In this document: one piece after another, positions 52,267 through 61,324 of the stretch
Layout: every line of letters begins with the position of its first letter
Position numbering within the stretch: the stretch's first letter is position 1
NCBI RefSeq assembly: GCF_900102545.1
Contig: NZ_FNBN01000001.1
Location: 447,439 to 511,438, forward strand
DNA length: 64,000 nt
Source: Chitinophaga filiformis
GTDB lineage: Bacteria > Bacteroidota > Bacteroidia > Chitinophagales > Chitinophagaceae
Reading direction: 5' to 3'
The notes under the pieces: model-generated
The model's input: the letters and a program-made list of their open reading frames with translations, nothing else
Databases searched by the model: none
What the model was told of the DNA's origin: nothing
Made by a program: the position numbers and the translations under genes

Positions 52267-53253
52267 TTATCTAATAATATTAGATTGTTTATCTATTCTT
52301 GGCTGTTGGCCACCGCGCAGTACGGTGCTTCCATTGAATTTCAGACTTTGATCCACGTCTTTGACCGTGTCAAAATCCACTTCGTCCATCTGACCACTTT
52401 GAGCGAAAGCAGTTATAGCATTGCGGAAAGTTACCAAATGAATGTCATTCAAGTCAATACCACTTTCGTGCATGAGCGCCGCGGTTTTCGGTACAGCGAG
52501 GGGATCACTGATACCCCAATCGGCCGCAGAATTTACCATTATGCGTTCACTACCATACTGTTTTACGATTTCGACCATACGTTCATTACCCATTTTAGTA
52601 AAGGGATAAATTGTGAACGCTGCCCAGAAACCACGGTCTAATACTTCTTTAACTGTTTCTTCATTGTTGTGATCGACAATGACCATATGGGGGTCCAGAC
52701 CGTGCTCCAGTGCGATGTCCATACTACGTTGAGTACCTTTTTTCTTGTCCCGGTGAGGGGTATGTATCTGAACAGGGAGCCCTGCTTCTTTAGCGAGTTC
52801 AAGCTGTGCGCGGTAATATTTTTCCTCAGCAGCTGTCTGATCGTCAAAACCGATCTCTCCGACACCTACCACGCCCTCTTTATATATAAAAGACGGCAAT
52901 ATTTCCATTACGGCTTCTGCCAGTCTTTCATTGTTGGCCTCCTTGGAATTGAGGCCTATCGTACAATAATGCTTGATACCGAACTGGGAAGAACGGAATC
53001 TCTCCCAGCCTATCAGGCTGTTAAAATAATCACGGAACGTATCAACTCCGGTACGCGGTTGTCCCAGCCAGAAAGCCGGTTCGATGATCGCTACCACGCC
53101 GGCATCTGCCATTGCCTGATAATCATCCGTTGTACGGGATGTCATATGTACATGAGGATCAAAAAAACGCATGCCTTTTATGCGCTCCATATAGGAGGAA
53201 GAAGTGGCAATAGGTTGAAATTCTTTACCTGTTAACTCATGACTGCTACACAT
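52267..53253 (-). CDS. eboB: EboB: TatD-like metal-dependent hydrolase
   Basis: 328 aa from the ATG at 53253; an internal ATG (53190, MERIKGMRFFDPHVHM) is an alternative start. Metal ligands of the TatD/amidohydrolase fold are visible: FDPHVHM (His-x-His), VVGVGEIGFDD (Glu), LPVQIHTPHRD (His), HMVIVDHNNE (His) and VNSAADWGISDP (Asp). The family hydrolyses phosphoester or amide bonds. It lies in second place in the ebo operon, 41 bp before the open-frame limit of eboC. In this cluster it may process a precursor before prenylation; that is inference. Confidence 0.88.
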   Translation of the reverse strand: MCSSHELTGKEFQPIATSSSYMERIKGMRFFDPHVHMTSRTTDDYQAMADAGVVAIIEPAFWLGQPRTGVDTFRDYFNSLIGWERFRSSQFGIKHYCTIGLNSKEANNERLAEAVMEILPSFIYKEGVVGVGEIGFDDQTAAEEKYYRAQLELAKEAGLPVQIHTPHRDKKKGTQRSMDIALEHGLDPHMVIVDHNNEETVKEVLDRGFWAAFTIYPFTKMGNERMVEIVKQYGSERIMVNSAADWGISDPLAVPKTAALMHESGIDLNDIHLVTFRNAITAFAQSGQMDEVDFDTVKDVDQSLKFNGSTVLRGGQQPRIDKQSNIIR

Positions 53254-53359
53254 ATCTTATTCGGTTTTATTGAGACCTGTAAAATGAATATTCCTGCCTG
53301 GGCGGGGTAAGCTACCGCCGGCAAGTTACTTTTATATACACTGAAGGTGTGATACACGT

Positions 53360-54247
53360 TTATGCTATACGAGCTGCAATAGTGTCCCATGTCAGGCGTT
53401 GGCTGCTTATCTCATCTCTAAGAATGGCTGACTGCTCCAGCAGATCCTTCGCCGGGGCATAGGTACTTGAGGCACAGGCCAGTGCTGCCGCCTCCTTTTC
53501 AACATTCACTTCAGAATGCCAGATACGTTGGATATCCTGAAAATTGTCAGCATTAATAAAAGGCCCTACCAACCGCCATAGCATGGGATGTACCTTCCTG
53601 CCGGCCGCCCAGCGCTCATGGGCATAGTCGACGAGCGTAGCCGCCAGCTTTTGATTCGCCCTCTCATCCAGACCACTAATCAGATGGATCGGCTTGTCGG
53701 TGAAAAACGCTTTCATCACCAGCTGGTTCCAGGCAGACTCCTCCAGGTTACGTGCAGGATAAATGTTATATAACATCACTGCTTCCTGTACGGGACCAAT
53801 ATTGGAACGGATCCCTTCCGTGGTACGGAACACCCATGCTTCCGGCCATGCCAGCAATGGCAATGCGGCATACAATGCAGCCTGCTCGTTCATATCAGCA
53901 GCGTCAAACAAACCCTCTATCACTTTGATGTAGGCATCTTTGTCAGCTGCCGGAAACTGTAACAACCACCAGATCCTCACCAGTTTATCTAACGTATAAC
54001 CCTGTATGAAAAAGCTGGTATTATCAGACAATTCAATATATGATGTAGCAGACTTTACGGGATGTTTTCCCATAAACCGCGGTATAGCTGTAAAAGTGAG
54101 ATTGAACCGTTGTACGCTTACGGGTTCCCCCAGTTTTTCCTTTTGTTGCTGTAACCAGGTGAGCGCCTGTTCCGTACTGCTCTGCTCAATGATTCCGTAT
54201 AATAACGCGTCGAATTTATTCCTGTCGTAGTGGTAAGCATGTTCCAT
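53360..54247 (-). CDS. eboA: EboA family protein
   Basis: 295 aa, ATG at 54247. I recognise the EboA pattern of Bacteroidota (FTAIPRFMGKHPV, FFIQGYTLDKLVRIWWLLQFP, LPLLAWPEAWVFRTTEGIRSNIGPVQEAVMLYNIYPA, HLISGLDERANQKLAATLVDYAHERWAAGRKVHPMLWRLVGPFI). It is helical with no signal peptide or known catalytic motif; its biochemical role is unknown. It is first of the six ebo genes. A TAACTTTA box at 54277-54270 (one base off TAnnTTTG) lies 23 bp upstream of the ATG. Confidence 0.85.
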   Translation of the reverse strand: MEHAYHYDRNKFDALLYGIIEQSSTEQALTWLQQQKEKLGEPVSVQRFNLTFTAIPRFMGKHPVKSATSYIELSDNTSFFIQGYTLDKLVRIWWLLQFPAADKDAYIKVIEGLFDAADMNEQAALYAALPLLAWPEAWVFRTTEGIRSNIGPVQEAVMLYNIYPARNLEESAWNQLVMKAFFTDKPIHLISGLDERANQKLAATLVDYAHERWAAGRKVHPMLWRLVGPFINADNFQDIQRIWHSEVNVEKEAAALACASSTYAPAKDLLEQSAILRDEISSQRLTWDTIAARIA

Positions 54248-54627
54248 CGCTCCGCTAAATTTATCGGGTTAAAGTTAGCTGAATAAGCATTAAAAAAAAG
54301 AGAAAACTATGATAGGTGGTGTAGTAAATAAAAGAGAGGCACGATGTGCCTCTCCTTCCGCCATTCTAAAACCTGATCAGTTCAATCAGGAGTATCTTGA
54401 AGAACAATAATACTGCGGAGATTATTGATCTATATCTTTCATTAACTGTTTACAGGGAAAAAGAAATGCTACACGTAGATTAAACTGATTAGTTTAAGCA
54501 GCATAGATTTAGATTTTTGCCTGACATTGCTTATGCAATATAATCATTTATTTGTTACAACTGCAATCGAATGTGCAAAAAACTGATTCACGAATTACTA
54601 TTTTTAAACTGAGCAAGTGTAATTGCC
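54248..54627. other. Intergenic region upstream of the ebo operon
   Basis: 380 bp. It holds the putative eboA promoter (54270-54277), a terminator (54334-54354) for the gene on the right, and small palindromes (CCTGAT/ATCAGG 54372-54390; TAAACT/AGTTTA 54481-54496). No gene was seen. Confidence 0.5.
54334..54354 (-). terminator. Hairpin terminator upstream of eboA
   Basis: Perfect 9-bp stem GAGAGGCAC (54334-54342)/GTGCCTCTC (54346-54354) with a 3-nt loop. The A-rich flank at 54327-54333 gives a T-rich tail on the minus strand. It would insulate the ebo operon from the upstream gene. Confidence 0.75.
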
Positions 54628-56124
54628 TCATTTTGTTTTATTTCTGAGCATTATAAACGGAATGTTAACGTCCCAGTCCGGCTTAAAATCGTCCTGAATA
54701 ATGAACCCTTTTGAGTAGTTTCCCAGCACTATATCTGCATCACCATCCCTGTCATAATCTCCTACATCCATACAGATCCACCGCCCTGCTCCTGTCAGTG
54801 CCGGCATTACATGCGGCATAAACTGCATGGACTGATCCTGGCTAAATAATATGAACTTCTCTGCCGGCCGGTTTTTAAGATCAGCGAAGAATGCAATACT
54901 GGCAATGTCCAGGTCACCATCCTGGTCGAAATCTGCCGCTATGGCTTTTGTACAGCCATTCACCGGGTAGAACCAGGCCTGCTCATATTTAAAGTCGCCC
55001 TTATTCAGGTACAGGTACACACCATGAAAAGGTTTCATCTCCATGGAATAGTCCCCGTTATCTCCGGAAGTATATAAGATGTCTGGCAGTCCGTCTTTAT
55101 TCATATCTACCACCTGAAAGCCGGTAGAACCCTGTACAGGAGGGAATCGTAATAGTTGTTGCTGTTTAAAGCCACCCTGATGATCATTCCTGAACAGCCA
55201 GATGCCTTCATCGCCGTAGGCGAACAATGCCATTATATCAGGCCAGCCATCCTTGTCAAAATCATCCACGACAGTATGAATGGCGCCAGGCACCTCCCAT
55301 ACGGGTCGTTTGGTATATTCTTCATCTGCTGTCTGTTGCAGCACATACAATCCACCATAGTTATGTCCAAATCCACATACCAGGTAATCCATCCGTCCGT
55401 CTTTATTGAAGTCGGCCGCTACACTCTGCACCGGTCGTGGCAATCCCATTCCAATGGTCTTCACCTGCCTGGACTCTTCTTCAGCCGGGTGTACTTCCCA
55501 TAATACGCCTGTTGGCACATCTACTGCACGCATATTACCGATGCAGGTCAGGAGCGCGGTATCAGCTGCCCGCCAGTTCATGTCGACAGCAGTGGATTGT
55601 AGTTTGATACCTGGCGAGGTCTTTTTTTGTCCGTCCCATTTGTATAAGGTTGCGCCGTATTCTTCTGAGGAATAAACATCGCCTGTAAATGGATTAATAG
55701 AGACCATCGTAGTTGTGGCAGTGAGCGTATGCCCTGTAGTATCCGGTTGTAAAAGGTCAAACATCTGCAGGTCTTCTGCCAGTGGTTGTGATGCCTTTGC
55801 AGGAGCCAGGGTGTCAGGCGCCAGTTCCTGGTAATAGGCAACGATATTCTTCCAGTCTTCGATACTGATATTGACAGCTTCTTTGGTTGGCTTGGGGAAA
55901 TATTCATTCTCATGCCATACACCAATCCCCAGCTTAGGCGCCATTGCAGGCAGCACATGCTGTGTCCACGTGGTTTTATCCAGCATCGTTGGTGACACCG
56001 CTAAGTGACAGCTGCCACAATATTTTTCAGCAAGGAGTTTGCCTTTTTCCTGTTTACTCAGAGAGCAGGAGGAATATATAGTGATAGATGCGATAATGAA
56101 AATGAAAGGGAGTAGTGTTTTCAA
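54628..56124 (-). CDS. FG-GAP/VCBS-repeat lipoprotein with a c-type haem motif
   Basis: 498 aa from a TTG at 56124, which starts a lipoprotein signal (LKTLLPFIFIIASITIYSS, Cys20). The open frame reaches 56196, but that part lies inside a hairpin and has no signal. CGSCH (Cys36, Cys39, His40) is a CXXCH haem-attachment site close to the N-terminus. Several Asp-rich FG-GAP/VCBS-type repeats follow (DFNKDGRMDYLVCG, DFDKDGWPDIMALF, DMNKDGLPDILYTS, DFDQDGDLDIASIA, DYDRDGDADIVLG), which build a calcium-binding beta-propeller. It is downstream of a susC/susD pair on the same strand, so it may be the third surface component of that locus. A cytochrome fused to a propeller is unusual; electron transfer is inference. 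Confidence 0.8.
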   Translation of the reverse strand: MKTLLPFIFIIASITIYSSCSLSKQEKGKLLAEKYCGSCHLAVSPTMLDKTTWTQHVLPAMAPKLGIGVWHENEYFPKPTKEAVNISIEDWKNIVAYYQELAPDTLAPAKASQPLAEDLQMFDLLQPDTTGHTLTATTTMVSINPFTGDVYSSEEYGATLYKWDGQKKTSPGIKLQSTAVDMNWRAADTALLTCIGNMRAVDVPTGVLWEVHPAEEESRQVKTIGMGLPRPVQSVAADFNKDGRMDYLVCGFGHNYGGLYVLQQTADEEYTKRPVWEVPGAIHTVVDDFDKDGWPDIMALFAYGDEGIWLFRNDHQGGFKQQQLLRFPPVQGSTGFQVVDMNKDGLPDILYTSGDNGDYSMEMKPFHGVYLYLNKGDFKYEQAWFYPVNGCTKAIAADFDQDGDLDIASIAFFADLKNRPAEKFILFSQDQSMQFMPHVMPALTGAGRWICMDVGDYDRDGDADIVLGNYSKGFIIQDDFKPDWDVNIPFIMLRNKTK

Positions 56125-56171
56125 GTGCGTCTGGATTGCGTAAAACGTGGTGATGTTGATGAAAGCAGAAA

Positions 56172-56189
56172 GGCCCTGTCTCCAGGGCC
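56172..56189 (-). terminator. Hairpin after susD
   Basis: GGCCCTG (56172-56178)/CAGGGCC (56183-56189) with a TCTC loop, preceded by AAA on the plus strand so that a short T-run follows on the minus strand. A weak terminator or intercistronic stem between susD and the FG-GAP lipoprotein gene. Confidence 0.55.
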
Positions 56190-56226
56190 CTTCCATTTAT
56201 CCTCGTTGTTAAAAATAACGATATTT

Positions 56227-58026
56227 TTAATATCCATCATTCTGCTCCAGCGTCTTTGCCCCGTTTTTGAAACTCAGGTCAATCTGACGTTGAGGAATAG
56301 GATAGTGCTCATTACGACCAACAACAAACTTACCGCCATTCAGGTCAGTAGTGATCTTGGACTCATAAGCGAAGAACCTGGTCATTTCAGCAGGTGCAGT
56401 TCCCCAACGAACGATGTCGAAGAAACGCTGACCTTCCATTGCCAGTTCCAGTTTACGCTCGAAGCGGATTGCTTTCAGCGCACCGTCTTTACCCATTGTG
56501 GCAAAAGCGCCTGCAGGATAATTCTTTACCAGATAATTTGCAGCTGGTGTAGTGGTAAAACCACCCATTGGCTTGGTGTCATCTATGTATTTGTATACAA
56601 TCGTCTGCGGACTGGCAGCTCTGGTACGCACCATATTTACATATACCTGCGCAGCATCCAGGTTGGTCAGTTCAGCTTCTGTTTCTGCAGCCATTAACAA
56701 TACATCTGAGTAACGGATCAACACCAGGTTGATCGCAGAACCAGGCGCCCAGGAGTTAGCATCTTTGTATTTGTCCTGGTTGTACTGCCAGTAAACGTTC
56801 TTCTTAGGAGCGTAAGGACCAGCATAATCCTGATCGCGCACCCAGCTACGGCCAGGGTGATTACCCCAGTCGAGGTAAGGAATACCACGGCGACCTACAG
56901 TCCAGTCAAGGCGTGGATCAAGGGTACCTGCATCAGGCGTAAATGGCGCGGTAGATAATATCTTCATATCGCTCTTTACTGCATGATCGTTGAAATCATC
57001 CAGGTAAGGTAAACCGTTAGCATCTGTACGGTAAGAGTTTACCAGGTCCTGAGTAGGCTGATAGAATCCGCAACAACCGAATGGGCTGTTGTAAGGGAAG
57101 TTCAGCATTTCACCCTGGTTACCATTGGAGATCTGACCGGTACCATTGTTGGCAGACATCTGAATAGCAAATACAGACTCGCTGTTATTCTTTGTTTCAG
57201 AATCGAAGTTGTCTTCGAATCTTGCTGTCAATGCATATTTCACACCTTTGGCAGTTACACCCTGTGTAGTGATCAGGTCAAACAACGGTTTAGCGTCTGT
57301 CCATTTTTTCTGATATACATAGGTCTTAGCCAGGTAAGCAGCAGCTGCCCATTTGTTTGCACGACCCACCTGTGATTGTGCAGGAGGCAGGTTCTCGTAA
57401 GCAAACTTGAAATCTTCTTCGATCTTTGGCCAGATATCTGTATTGTTAGGCTGCTTGTAATCGGTGATCTGTGTTTCATCTACCCAGGGCACTTTACCGA
57501 ACATTTTCTTCAGTTCGAAGTAATAGTGACCGCGCAGGAAGCGGGCTTCAGCCTGTACCTGTGTTTTCTGTCCGTCTGACATATCCTTTACGTTAGGTAA
57601 CAGCGACAGTATAATATTGGTACGTACTACGCCTTCGAATAATACCTTCCATTTTGTATTAAAGAAGCCGTTGCTCGCGTCAAACTGACCGGTAGCAATA
57701 AGACTGATCGGAGGCTGGTCAGTTGCATCACTACCCTTGTGTGCATCACCACCGGCTACGCTTCCATAGATCCAGTTGCTGGGTGCTGCTTCCCATGGGC
57801 CACCGGTACCGATAGCGGCAACATCCTGCTGCTGACCATCCAGTGCGGCATAAGCACCAACGAGTAATGCATCTATACCATCTTTTGAAGACACGTTTTC
57901 ACCTGTCAGTGAACCCTGAGGATCACGTTCCAGGAAGCTTTTGCTACAGGCGTTAAAGAAGAATAGACCTCCCGCAACCGCAACTGCTGCAAGTATATAT
58001 TTTGATCTGATTAAAGTCCGTTTCAT
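56227..58026 (-). CDS. SusD/RagB family outer-membrane lipoprotein
   Basis: 599 aa, ATG at 58026. Lipoprotein signal (AVAVAGGLFFFNAC, Cys27). Family features: WKVLFEGVVRTNIILSLLPN, QAEARFLRGHYYFELKKMFGKVPWVDETQI, LIRYSDVLLMAAETEAELTN and the C-terminal RKLELAMEGQRFFDIVRWG... HYPIPQRQIDLSFKNGAKTLEQNDGY. It follows susC by 43 bp in the same orientation. No glycosidase, sigma or anti-sigma gene is part of this locus within the window, so the glycan target and the regulator lie elsewhere. Confidence 0.93.
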   Translation of the reverse strand: MKRTLIRSKYILAAVAVAGGLFFFNACSKSFLERDPQGSLTGENVSSKDGIDALLVGAYAALDGQQQDVAAIGTGGPWEAAPSNWIYGSVAGGDAHKGSDATDQPPISLIATGQFDASNGFFNTKWKVLFEGVVRTNIILSLLPNVKDMSDGQKTQVQAEARFLRGHYYFELKKMFGKVPWVDETQITDYKQPNNTDIWPKIEEDFKFAYENLPPAQSQVGRANKWAAAAYLAKTYVYQKKWTDAKPLFDLITTQGVTAKGVKYALTARFEDNFDSETKNNSESVFAIQMSANNGTGQISNGNQGEMLNFPYNSPFGCCGFYQPTQDLVNSYRTDANGLPYLDDFNDHAVKSDMKILSTAPFTPDAGTLDPRLDWTVGRRGIPYLDWGNHPGRSWVRDQDYAGPYAPKKNVYWQYNQDKYKDANSWAPGSAINLVLIRYSDVLLMAAETEAELTNLDAAQVYVNMVRTRAASPQTIVYKYIDDTKPMGGFTTTPAANYLVKNYPAGAFATMGKDGALKAIRFERKLELAMEGQRFFDIVRWGTAPAEMTRFFAYESKITTDLNGGKFVVGRNEHYPIPQRQIDLSFKNGAKTLEQNDGY

Positions 58027-58069
58027 GTTTAGATTTTTTTGATGTTCTCCAATTATTTCACCACGTTAA

Positions 58070-61000
58070 TTAGAATCCTACGTTAACGCCCACCAGGAAC
58101 TGACGCTGGTTAGGATATGCACCCTCATCCAGACCGAAGTTGGTAGTACCACCAGTGATCTCTGGATCAATGCCAGAGTATTTGGTGATAGTGAACAGGT
58201 TAGCTGCCTGTACATAGATGCGGAATTTCTCGATACCTATACGCTGCAGAATAGGTTTAGGTAAAGTGTAACCGAGCATCATGTTTTTAGCACGCAGGTA
58301 AGAACCATTTTCTACGAGGAAGGAGTTAGGCACCGTGTTGGTACTGAAGGAACCTTCGTTTTCCTGAATTGGTGCTTTTGCATTGTGGTTATCTGGTCTC
58401 CAGGAATCATACAGGGCTGTTTTGCTCTTAGCACCTGCGAAAGATGGATAGAAGTCTGTCCACCAACGTACCTGGTTCCAGATATTGTTACCCTGTACAC
58501 CATACAGGAACACAGTGAAATCAAAATTCTTATAGTCCAGTTGCAGGTTCAGACCATAGCTGAAATCAGGGCTTGGGTTACCCAGGAAAGTACGGTCAGC
58601 ATCTGTGATGATACCATCTCCGTTTGTATCCTGGTAACGGAAACGTCCCAGTTTGATACCTGTCTGATAAACTGCGTTAGGATTGTTAGTTGCTTTCTGT
58701 GCCTGATCATTTGCCGCTGCAATTTCTTCTGCACTATTCCAGAATCCTACAGTTTTGTAACCATAGAAGCTGGAGATAGGATGATCGATCGCGTTACGGA
58801 TGATGAAGTTACCATTGAAACGACGTGCTTCCAGGTCGAAGTAAGGCGCGTCTCCGGAGATATTTACGATCTTGTTCTTATAAGTAGTTAAGGTCGCATT
58901 GGCTTTCAGTACCAGGTCTTTAGTGATATGAATGTCATTGATGCCCAAAGACAGGTCAATACCATGGTTCTGCATTTCTGCGATGTTCACAGCCGGAGGA
59001 TCGGAACGGCCGGCAGTTGCAGAGACCTCTGGTGTGAACAGCAGGTCTTTTACCTGTTTCTTATAGTAGTCTGCACTGATTTCCAGTTTGCCTTTGAAGA
59101 GGGTCGCATCAAAACCTATGTTGGTGTTGATATTGCTTTCCCATTTAGCATCCGGGTTACCTATGGTTGTTCTGAAGAAACCAGAAGCCAGTGAATTGGA
59201 GGTACCACCGATGTCATAGAAAGAAGAACCTTTATTCAGACCATATTGAGTAAATGCGTTGGCCGGATTAACGTTCAGCTGGTTACCCATGATACCCCAT
59301 CCACCTCTGATCTTTAAGTCAGAGATCCAGGATACATGTTTCAGGAATTCTTCCTGAGAAATACGCCAGCCTGCGCTGACAGCAGGGAAAGTACCATAAC
59401 GGTTGTTAGCACCGAACCTGCTGGAACCATCACGACGGATAACAGCACCGAGGAGGTATTTATCCATCAGACTATAATCCAAACGGGCGAACATAGAGAA
59501 CAGCCCATCAGTGAACGCATTACTGTTGTTTGTAACAGTACCGGTACCTGTACCCAGGTTAGTGAAATTAGGATCAAAGATGAAATAGTTCTGTGTAGTA
59601 CCTGTTACCATACGACCATGGTTGTCGAATGCTTCAGTACCTAACAGCACTTTGATATTGTGTACCCTGGCGAGGGTCTGAGAGTAAGACAGGGTATTGG
59701 TCCATGTCCAGTTATAGCCACTGGTACCAGTTTCAGTATAAGAATTGACCTTGTTATTCTCTGCATTCTCATACTCAGGATAAGTGAAGCTATGATTAGA
59801 AGAAGAATAGATCTCACCACCAAAGCTGGTGCGGAAGGTAAAGTGTTGCAGGAAATCTACTTCGCCGTATACGTTACCTAATAAACGGTTACCCAGGCCT
59901 CTGTTATCTTTGGTACGCTCCTGTATAGCTACAGGGTTACGGGCGTTACCTAACTGAGCGCCGTTGGTGCTGAATGAACCTGCAAAGTTACCTTTGATAT
60001 CACGTACCGGAATAATAGGCTGCTCGCGGAAAGCCATACCGATACCACTACCTTCTGTCAGCGCAGTGATACGTGGGTTGTCTATCACAGAAAACTCCAG
60101 GTTTTCTCCGATGCGTACATGTTTACCTACGTTAAAGTGGCTGTTGGAACGGATAGAGTAACGTTTCAGATAAGTATTGAGCAGTGTACCTTTCTGGTTG
60201 AAATAATAGAAAGAGAGGTAGTAAGCTCCCTGATCGCCACCGCCACTTACGGATACGTTATGGCTGGTGATCATAGCAGGTTTGAAGATTTCATGGAACC
60301 AGTCTGTACCTCCTTTATTTGCCTTGTTGATACGATAGAAATTGTCGAGATCAGAAGGGTTTTTATAGAAAGGATTTACATTGTATTTGGAAGGATCTAC
60401 AGCAGGATCGCCTTCCATCAGACCACCCGGAGCGATATAGTCAGGCAGTCTTGGAGTAGCGCCGGAACCATACAGACCATCGTTATAAACAACGTTCGGA
60501 TCTGTATTTTTCAACGCCATCCATTTCAGGTTAGCCATTTCCTGCGGAGAAAGCATGTCCCATACATTACCACCTTTAGGACGCTGGGTACCGTAGTAGC
60601 CATCATAGGTTACTCTTACTTTACCGTCAGATTTACCTCTTTTGGTGGTGATGATGATCACACCGTTTGCAGCTCTTGCACCATAGATAGAAGCAGATCC
60701 TGCATCTTTCAGTACCTGCATGCTTGCCACATCATATGGGTTCAGATCCACGATATTCTGGGTTGGGATTCCATCTATAACGTAGAGGGGAGTGTTGTTA
60801 CCGAAGGTGTTCACACCACGGATACGTACCTGTGGTTCTTCACCCGGCTGACCAGAACCCAATACAGTGATACCGGATACCTGGCCCTGTAACTGGTTAC
60901 TTACCTGAGCGGTAGGTTGACGGCTGATCTGTTCAACGTTTACAACAGATACAGCACCTGTCAGGTCTTTTTTACGTTGTGTAGCGTAACCTGTTACTAC

Positions 61001-61324
61001 TACTTCATCGAGTGAACCTACTTTTTCATTCAGGACTACAGAAACAGAGGTAGCATCTCCTAACACTACTTCCTGCTGCGTATATCCTACAAATGAAAAT
61101 ACCAGGATCTCTCCTTTTTTGGCAGTAAGACTGAAATTACCAGCTGGGTCTGTGGCTGTACCACGGCCGGAATTTTTTACTGCCACTGTTACCCCTGGCA
61201 GGGGATTACCGGAAGCTTTGTCTGTGACCTTCCCGGTGAATTTAGTCTGGGCGAATGCAGCGCCGGCAAACAACAACAACAATAGCCAGCAACACGCAAA
61301 TGTGCGGTAGACATGTCTCTTCAT
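58070..61324 (-). CDS. SusC/RagA TonB-linked outer-membrane transporter (no STN domain)
   Basis: 1084 aa, ATG at 61324. Signal peptide (CCWLLLLLFAGAAFAQ, to about 26), CarboxypepD_reg-like domain (about 28-110; GKVTDKASGNPLPGVTVAVK), plug (VVTGYATQRKKDLTGAVSVV; LQGQVSGITVLGSGQPGEEP; YVIDGIPTQNIVDLNPYD; ASIYGARAANGVIIITTKRG), then the barrel ending VGVNVGF. It carries no STN domain, so an external regulator is needed. It heads a three-gene group with susD and the FG-GAP haem lipoprotein. A 464-bp leader holds a palindrome (61488-61504). Confidence 0.93.
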   Translation of the reverse strand: MKRHVYRTFACCWLLLLLFAGAAFAQTKFTGKVTDKASGNPLPGVTVAVKNSGRGTATDPAGNFSLTAKKGEILVFSFVGYTQQEVVLGDATSVSVVLNEKVGSLDEVVVTGYATQRKKDLTGAVSVVNVEQISRQPTAQVSNQLQGQVSGITVLGSGQPGEEPQVRIRGVNTFGNNTPLYVIDGIPTQNIVDLNPYDVASMQVLKDAGSASIYGARAANGVIIITTKRGKSDGKVRVTYDGYYGTQRPKGGNVWDMLSPQEMANLKWMALKNTDPNVVYNDGLYGSGATPRLPDYIAPGGLMEGDPAVDPSKYNVNPFYKNPSDLDNFYRINKANKGGTDWFHEIFKPAMITSHNVSVSGGGDQGAYYLSFYYFNQKGTLLNTYLKRYSIRSNSHFNVGKHVRIGENLEFSVIDNPRITALTEGSGIGMAFREQPIIPVRDIKGNFAGSFSTNGAQLGNARNPVAIQERTKDNRGLGNRLLGNVYGEVDFLQHFTFRTSFGGEIYSSSNHSFTYPEYENAENNKVNSYTETGTSGYNWTWTNTLSYSQTLARVHNIKVLLGTEAFDNHGRMVTGTTQNYFIFDPNFTNLGTGTGTVTNNSNAFTDGLFSMFARLDYSLMDKYLLGAVIRRDGSSRFGANNRYGTFPAVSAGWRISQEEFLKHVSWISDLKIRGGWGIMGNQLNVNPANAFTQYGLNKGSSFYDIGGTSNSLASGFFRTTIGNPDAKWESNINTNIGFDATLFKGKLEISADYYKKQVKDLLFTPEVSATAGRSDPPAVNIAEMQNHGIDLSLGINDIHITKDLVLKANATLTTYKNKIVNISGDAPYFDLEARRFNGNFIIRNAIDHPISSFYGYKTVGFWNSAEEIAAANDQAQKATNNPNAVYQTGIKLGRFRYQDTNGDGIITDADRTFLGNPSPDFSYGLNLQLDYKNFDFTVFLYGVQGNNIWNQVRWWTDFYPSFAGAKSKTALYDSWRPDNHNAKAPIQENEGSFSTNTVPNSFLVENGSYLRAKNMMLGYTLPKPILQRIGIEKFRIYVQAANLFTITKYSGIDPEITGGTTNFGLDEGAYPNQRQFLVGVNVGF

